From the NCBI GenBank assembly GCA_018711785.1, contig DVHW01000088.1, positions 1 through 15,508 of the forward strand: DNA of 15,508 bases, given 5' to 3'. Below are positions 13,995 to 15,508 of the stretch, piece after piece. Origin of the DNA: Candidatus Galloscillospira excrementavium. GTDB taxonomy: Bacteria > Bacillota > Clostridia > Oscillospirales > Oscillospiraceae. The position numbers and the translations under genes are program-made. The notes beneath the pieces were generated by a model, which was not told the origin of the DNA, ran no database searches, and saw only the letters and a list, made by a program, of their open reading frames with translations. The first letter of the stretch is position 1. Every line of letters starts with the position of its first letter.

Positions 13995-14022
13995 TAGGAA
14001 ACCAAAAAGGAGGACGTTTTCC

Positions 14023-15363
14023 ATGTCCCTGCTGACCAAAGGCATCGGCCTGGCGAAAAAGGTGAAGCACCGCTTCCAGGACCAGATCCGGGAGCGCACC
14101 CCGGTCTACCTCTCCCCGGTGCGCCGCATCGAGAAGGTGGCGCTGGCCGAGCGGGTGTGCGCCCTGACCTTCGACGACGGCCCCTGCCGCCTGCCCGCCA
14201 ATCCGGACGGCTTCGACGGCAAGCCCCTTACCCTGGTCCTGGCCGAGACCCTGGAGAAGTACGGCGCCAAGGGCACCTTCGACGTGGTGGGGGACACCTC
14301 GGGCAACTACCCGGACCGGGCGGGCAAGCACGGCTCCGCCACCTGGGGCGGGGTGGCCTATGACCACTACCCGGACTTTGAGAAGGACAGCGAGGGCGGG
14401 GCCCTCCACTGCCCGGAGCTCATCGGCCGCCTGCTCCAGGGGGGGCACGAGATCACCAGCCACACCTATTCCCATGTCCTCTTCGGGAGGAAAAACCTGG
14501 TGTACGGCTCCCGCAAGACCCTCTCCGGCCTGGACGAGGTAGTGGAGGACCTGGAGAAGCTCCACGCCCTGCTGCGGGAGCAGCACGGCTATGAGATCAA
14601 GCTCTCCCGGCCGCCCCACTATGTGGACGGCATCGCCGGCGGCTTCAACAGCTACGACGCCTATGGAAAAATGGGCTACCAGTACATGGCCGCCAGCTTC
14701 GACGGGGCGGGCTGGCTCCCCCTGGCCACCTACGAGGCCGAGGTGGAGGCCACCTGGCGGCCCATCGAGCAGAAGCTCCGGGAGGACCCGGGCTACTTCT
14801 GCGGCCAGATCATCTTTGAGAAGGACGGGTATAACATGGCCCGGCGCTCGCCCATCGCCGACGGGCTGGAGAAGCAGCTCCAGCTCCTGGCGGAGCACCA
14901 TTACCGGGTGGTTACGGTGTCTGAGCTGCTGGCCCTCTCCCCCTTCCTGGACCTGCCCCAGTCCGACCCCCGGGCGGCGGCGGCCAAGAAGCTGCTGAAG
15001 GGGGGCTGGTGCCCCGCCTACCGGGACAACACCCTCCGCCCGGAGGAGCCCCTCACCCGGGGCGAGCTGGCCATGATGGCCTTCGGCTGGCCTGGGGTGG
15101 ACGTGCGGGTCGCTCTGGTCCGGGGGGAGCGGAAGCTGCCCTGGTCTGACCTGCGGCCGGACCACCCCTACTCCGGGGCCCTGGTCCTGGCGGAGGAGGC
15201 GGGCTGCCTGACGGCCGAGGGCGGGCGCATCCGCCCGGACGAGCGGGTCACCGAGGACGAGGTGCGGCAGTTCCTCTCCGCCAAGGTGGGCAAGGCCCCC
15301 ACCCAGGTGCCGGGGAACCTGACCCACGGGGACTTCTTCCTCCTGGCTGCGCCGCTGCTGTAA
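14023..15363 (+). CDS. polysaccharide deacetylase (NodB fold) with SLH-like C terminus
   Basis: The 446-residue protein contains a carbohydrate esterase family 4 domain, which removes acetyl groups from N-acetylglucosamine-type polymers. TFDDGP (49-54) is motif 1, with Asp51 (base) and Asp52 (metal). SHTYSH (146-151) is motif 2, with metal ligands His147 and His151. RPPHY (196-200) is motif 3. The segment between motifs 1 and 2 is about 90 residues, longer than usual for NodB domains. Residues 326-355 (CPAYRDNTLRPEEPLTRGEL) and 374-423 (WSDLRPDHPYSGALVLAEEA, then RIRPDERVTEDE) look like one partial and one complete SLH module. No signal peptide or membrane helix is present; the N terminus is basic and amphipathic. 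ATG 14023 has AAGGAGG nine bases upstream. It follows the PHP gene by 62 bases and closes the cassette before a strong terminator. Confidence 0.87.
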   Translation: MSLLTKGIGLAKKVKHRFQDQIRERTPVYLSPVRRIEKVALAERVCALTFDDGPCRLPANPDGFDGKPLTLVLAETLEKYGAKGTFDVVGDTSGNYPDRAGKHGSATWGGVAYDHYPDFEKDSEGGALHCPELIGRLLQGGHEITSHTYSHVLFGRKNLVYGSRKTLSGLDEVVEDLEKLHALLREQHGYEIKLSRPPHYVDGIAGGFNSYDAYGKMGYQYMAASFDGAGWLPLATYEAEVEATWRPIEQKLREDPGYFCGQIIFEKDGYNMARRSPIADGLEKQLQLLAEHHYRVVTVSELLALSPFLDLPQSDPRAAAAKKLLKGGWCPAYRDNTLRPEEPLTRGELAMMAFGWPGVDVRVALVRGERKLPWSDLRPDHPYSGALVLAEEAGCLTAEGGRIRPDERVTEDEVRQFLSAKVGKAPTQVPGNLTHGDFFLLAAPLL

Positions 15364-15379
15364 AGGAAAACACATAGAC

Positions 15380-15425
15380 AAAGAGCCCTGGAGGGGCCGC
15401 GGGTGCGGACCCTCCAGGGCTCTTT
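15380..15425. terminator. two-way terminator after the deacetylase gene
   Basis: A perfect 16-bp stem (15380-15395 with 15410-15425; arm AAAGAGCCCTGGAGGG) with a 14-base loop has an A-rich left end and ends in CTCTTT on the right. It ends transcription of the ATP-grasp/PHP/deacetylase cassette and, on the other strand, of the gene entering from the right. Confidence 0.85.
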
Positions 15426-15439
15426 ATCAGGCGCGTATT

Positions 15440-15508
15440 TTAGAGGATATTTTCCAGAGAGAGCTGCTCGGCCTCGGAGAGCAGCTCCAGCCGGGCGATG
15501 AGCCGGGC
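15440..15508 (-). CDS. C-terminal end of an unidentified minus-strand gene (partial)
   Basis: On the minus strand 22 codons run from the window edge to TAA (15442-15440), ending ...LSEAEQLSLENIL. Third positions are G/C-rich and the stop is 15 bases from a two-way terminator, as expected for a real convergent gene. The residues are leucine- and glutamate-rich and probably helical. This is too little to assign a family. Confidence 0.55.
   Translation of the reverse strand, partial: ARLIARLELLSEAEQLSLENIL

Noticed and set aside
13753..14022. An upstream extension of the deacetylase frame into the PHP gene
   Set aside because: The extension translates as Gly/Arg/Pro shadow sequence. AAGGAGG and ATG 14023 give a better start, and no signal peptide is gained.

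Overview
The window is about 15.5 kb of a G+C-rich bacterial chromosome with strong G/C preference at third codon positions. AGGAGG-type ribosome binding sites, an S-layer-homology (SLH) surface protein and a TTG start point to a low-complexity-envelope Gram-positive of the Bacillota, most likely a G+C-rich gut Clostridia lineage (Oscillospiraceae, in the style of Flavonifractor/Lawsonibacter). That placement is inference; no rRNA or tRNA gene is present to fix it. I see no prophage, insertion sequence, CRISPR array or tRNA.

Layout, left to right. A short tail of an upstream gene is followed by a small multi-pass membrane protein closed by a good terminator. A tRNA-dihydrouridine synthase gene with its own promoter comes next, then an M24 (Xaa-Pro-type) metallopeptidase. 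A perfect 19-bp two-way terminator separates these from a minus-strand gene for an exported protein with cadherin/Ig-like domains and three SLH modules, which starts at TTG. Divergent from it is a 3.3-kb gene for a giant Sel1-repeat protein: 28 near-perfect 36-residue repeats, cysteine-rich, with an evident three-repeat super-period. A GNAT acetyltransferase gene follows, bracketed by two almost identical 30-nt hairpins. A minus-strand SEDS (RodA/FtsW-like) glycosyltransferase gene and the plus-strand tsaE-tsaB-upp cluster are fired from back-to-back promoters.

Downstream of upp lies a 371-nt gene-free stretch, the most peculiar part of the window. It is a run of strong hairpins and contains a second copy of the last 15 codons of upp that still reads as upp, with synonymous changes in its last codons. 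After it comes a tight cassette: an ATP-grasp ligase overlapping a PHP phosphoesterase by ATGA, then a NodB-type polysaccharide deacetylase with SLH-like repeats at its C terminus but no signal peptide. A symmetrical terminator separates this from the tail of a minus-strand gene that runs off the window.

Functional themes: tRNA modification (dihydrouridine synthase, TsaE, TsaB), cell wall and surface (SEDS glycosyltransferase, SLH protein, deacetylase), pyrimidine salvage (Upp), and two parts with no assigned pathway: the Sel1 scaffold and the ATP-grasp/PHP/deacetylase cassette. Five sigma-A-type promoters, all with 17-bp spacers, can be read directly.
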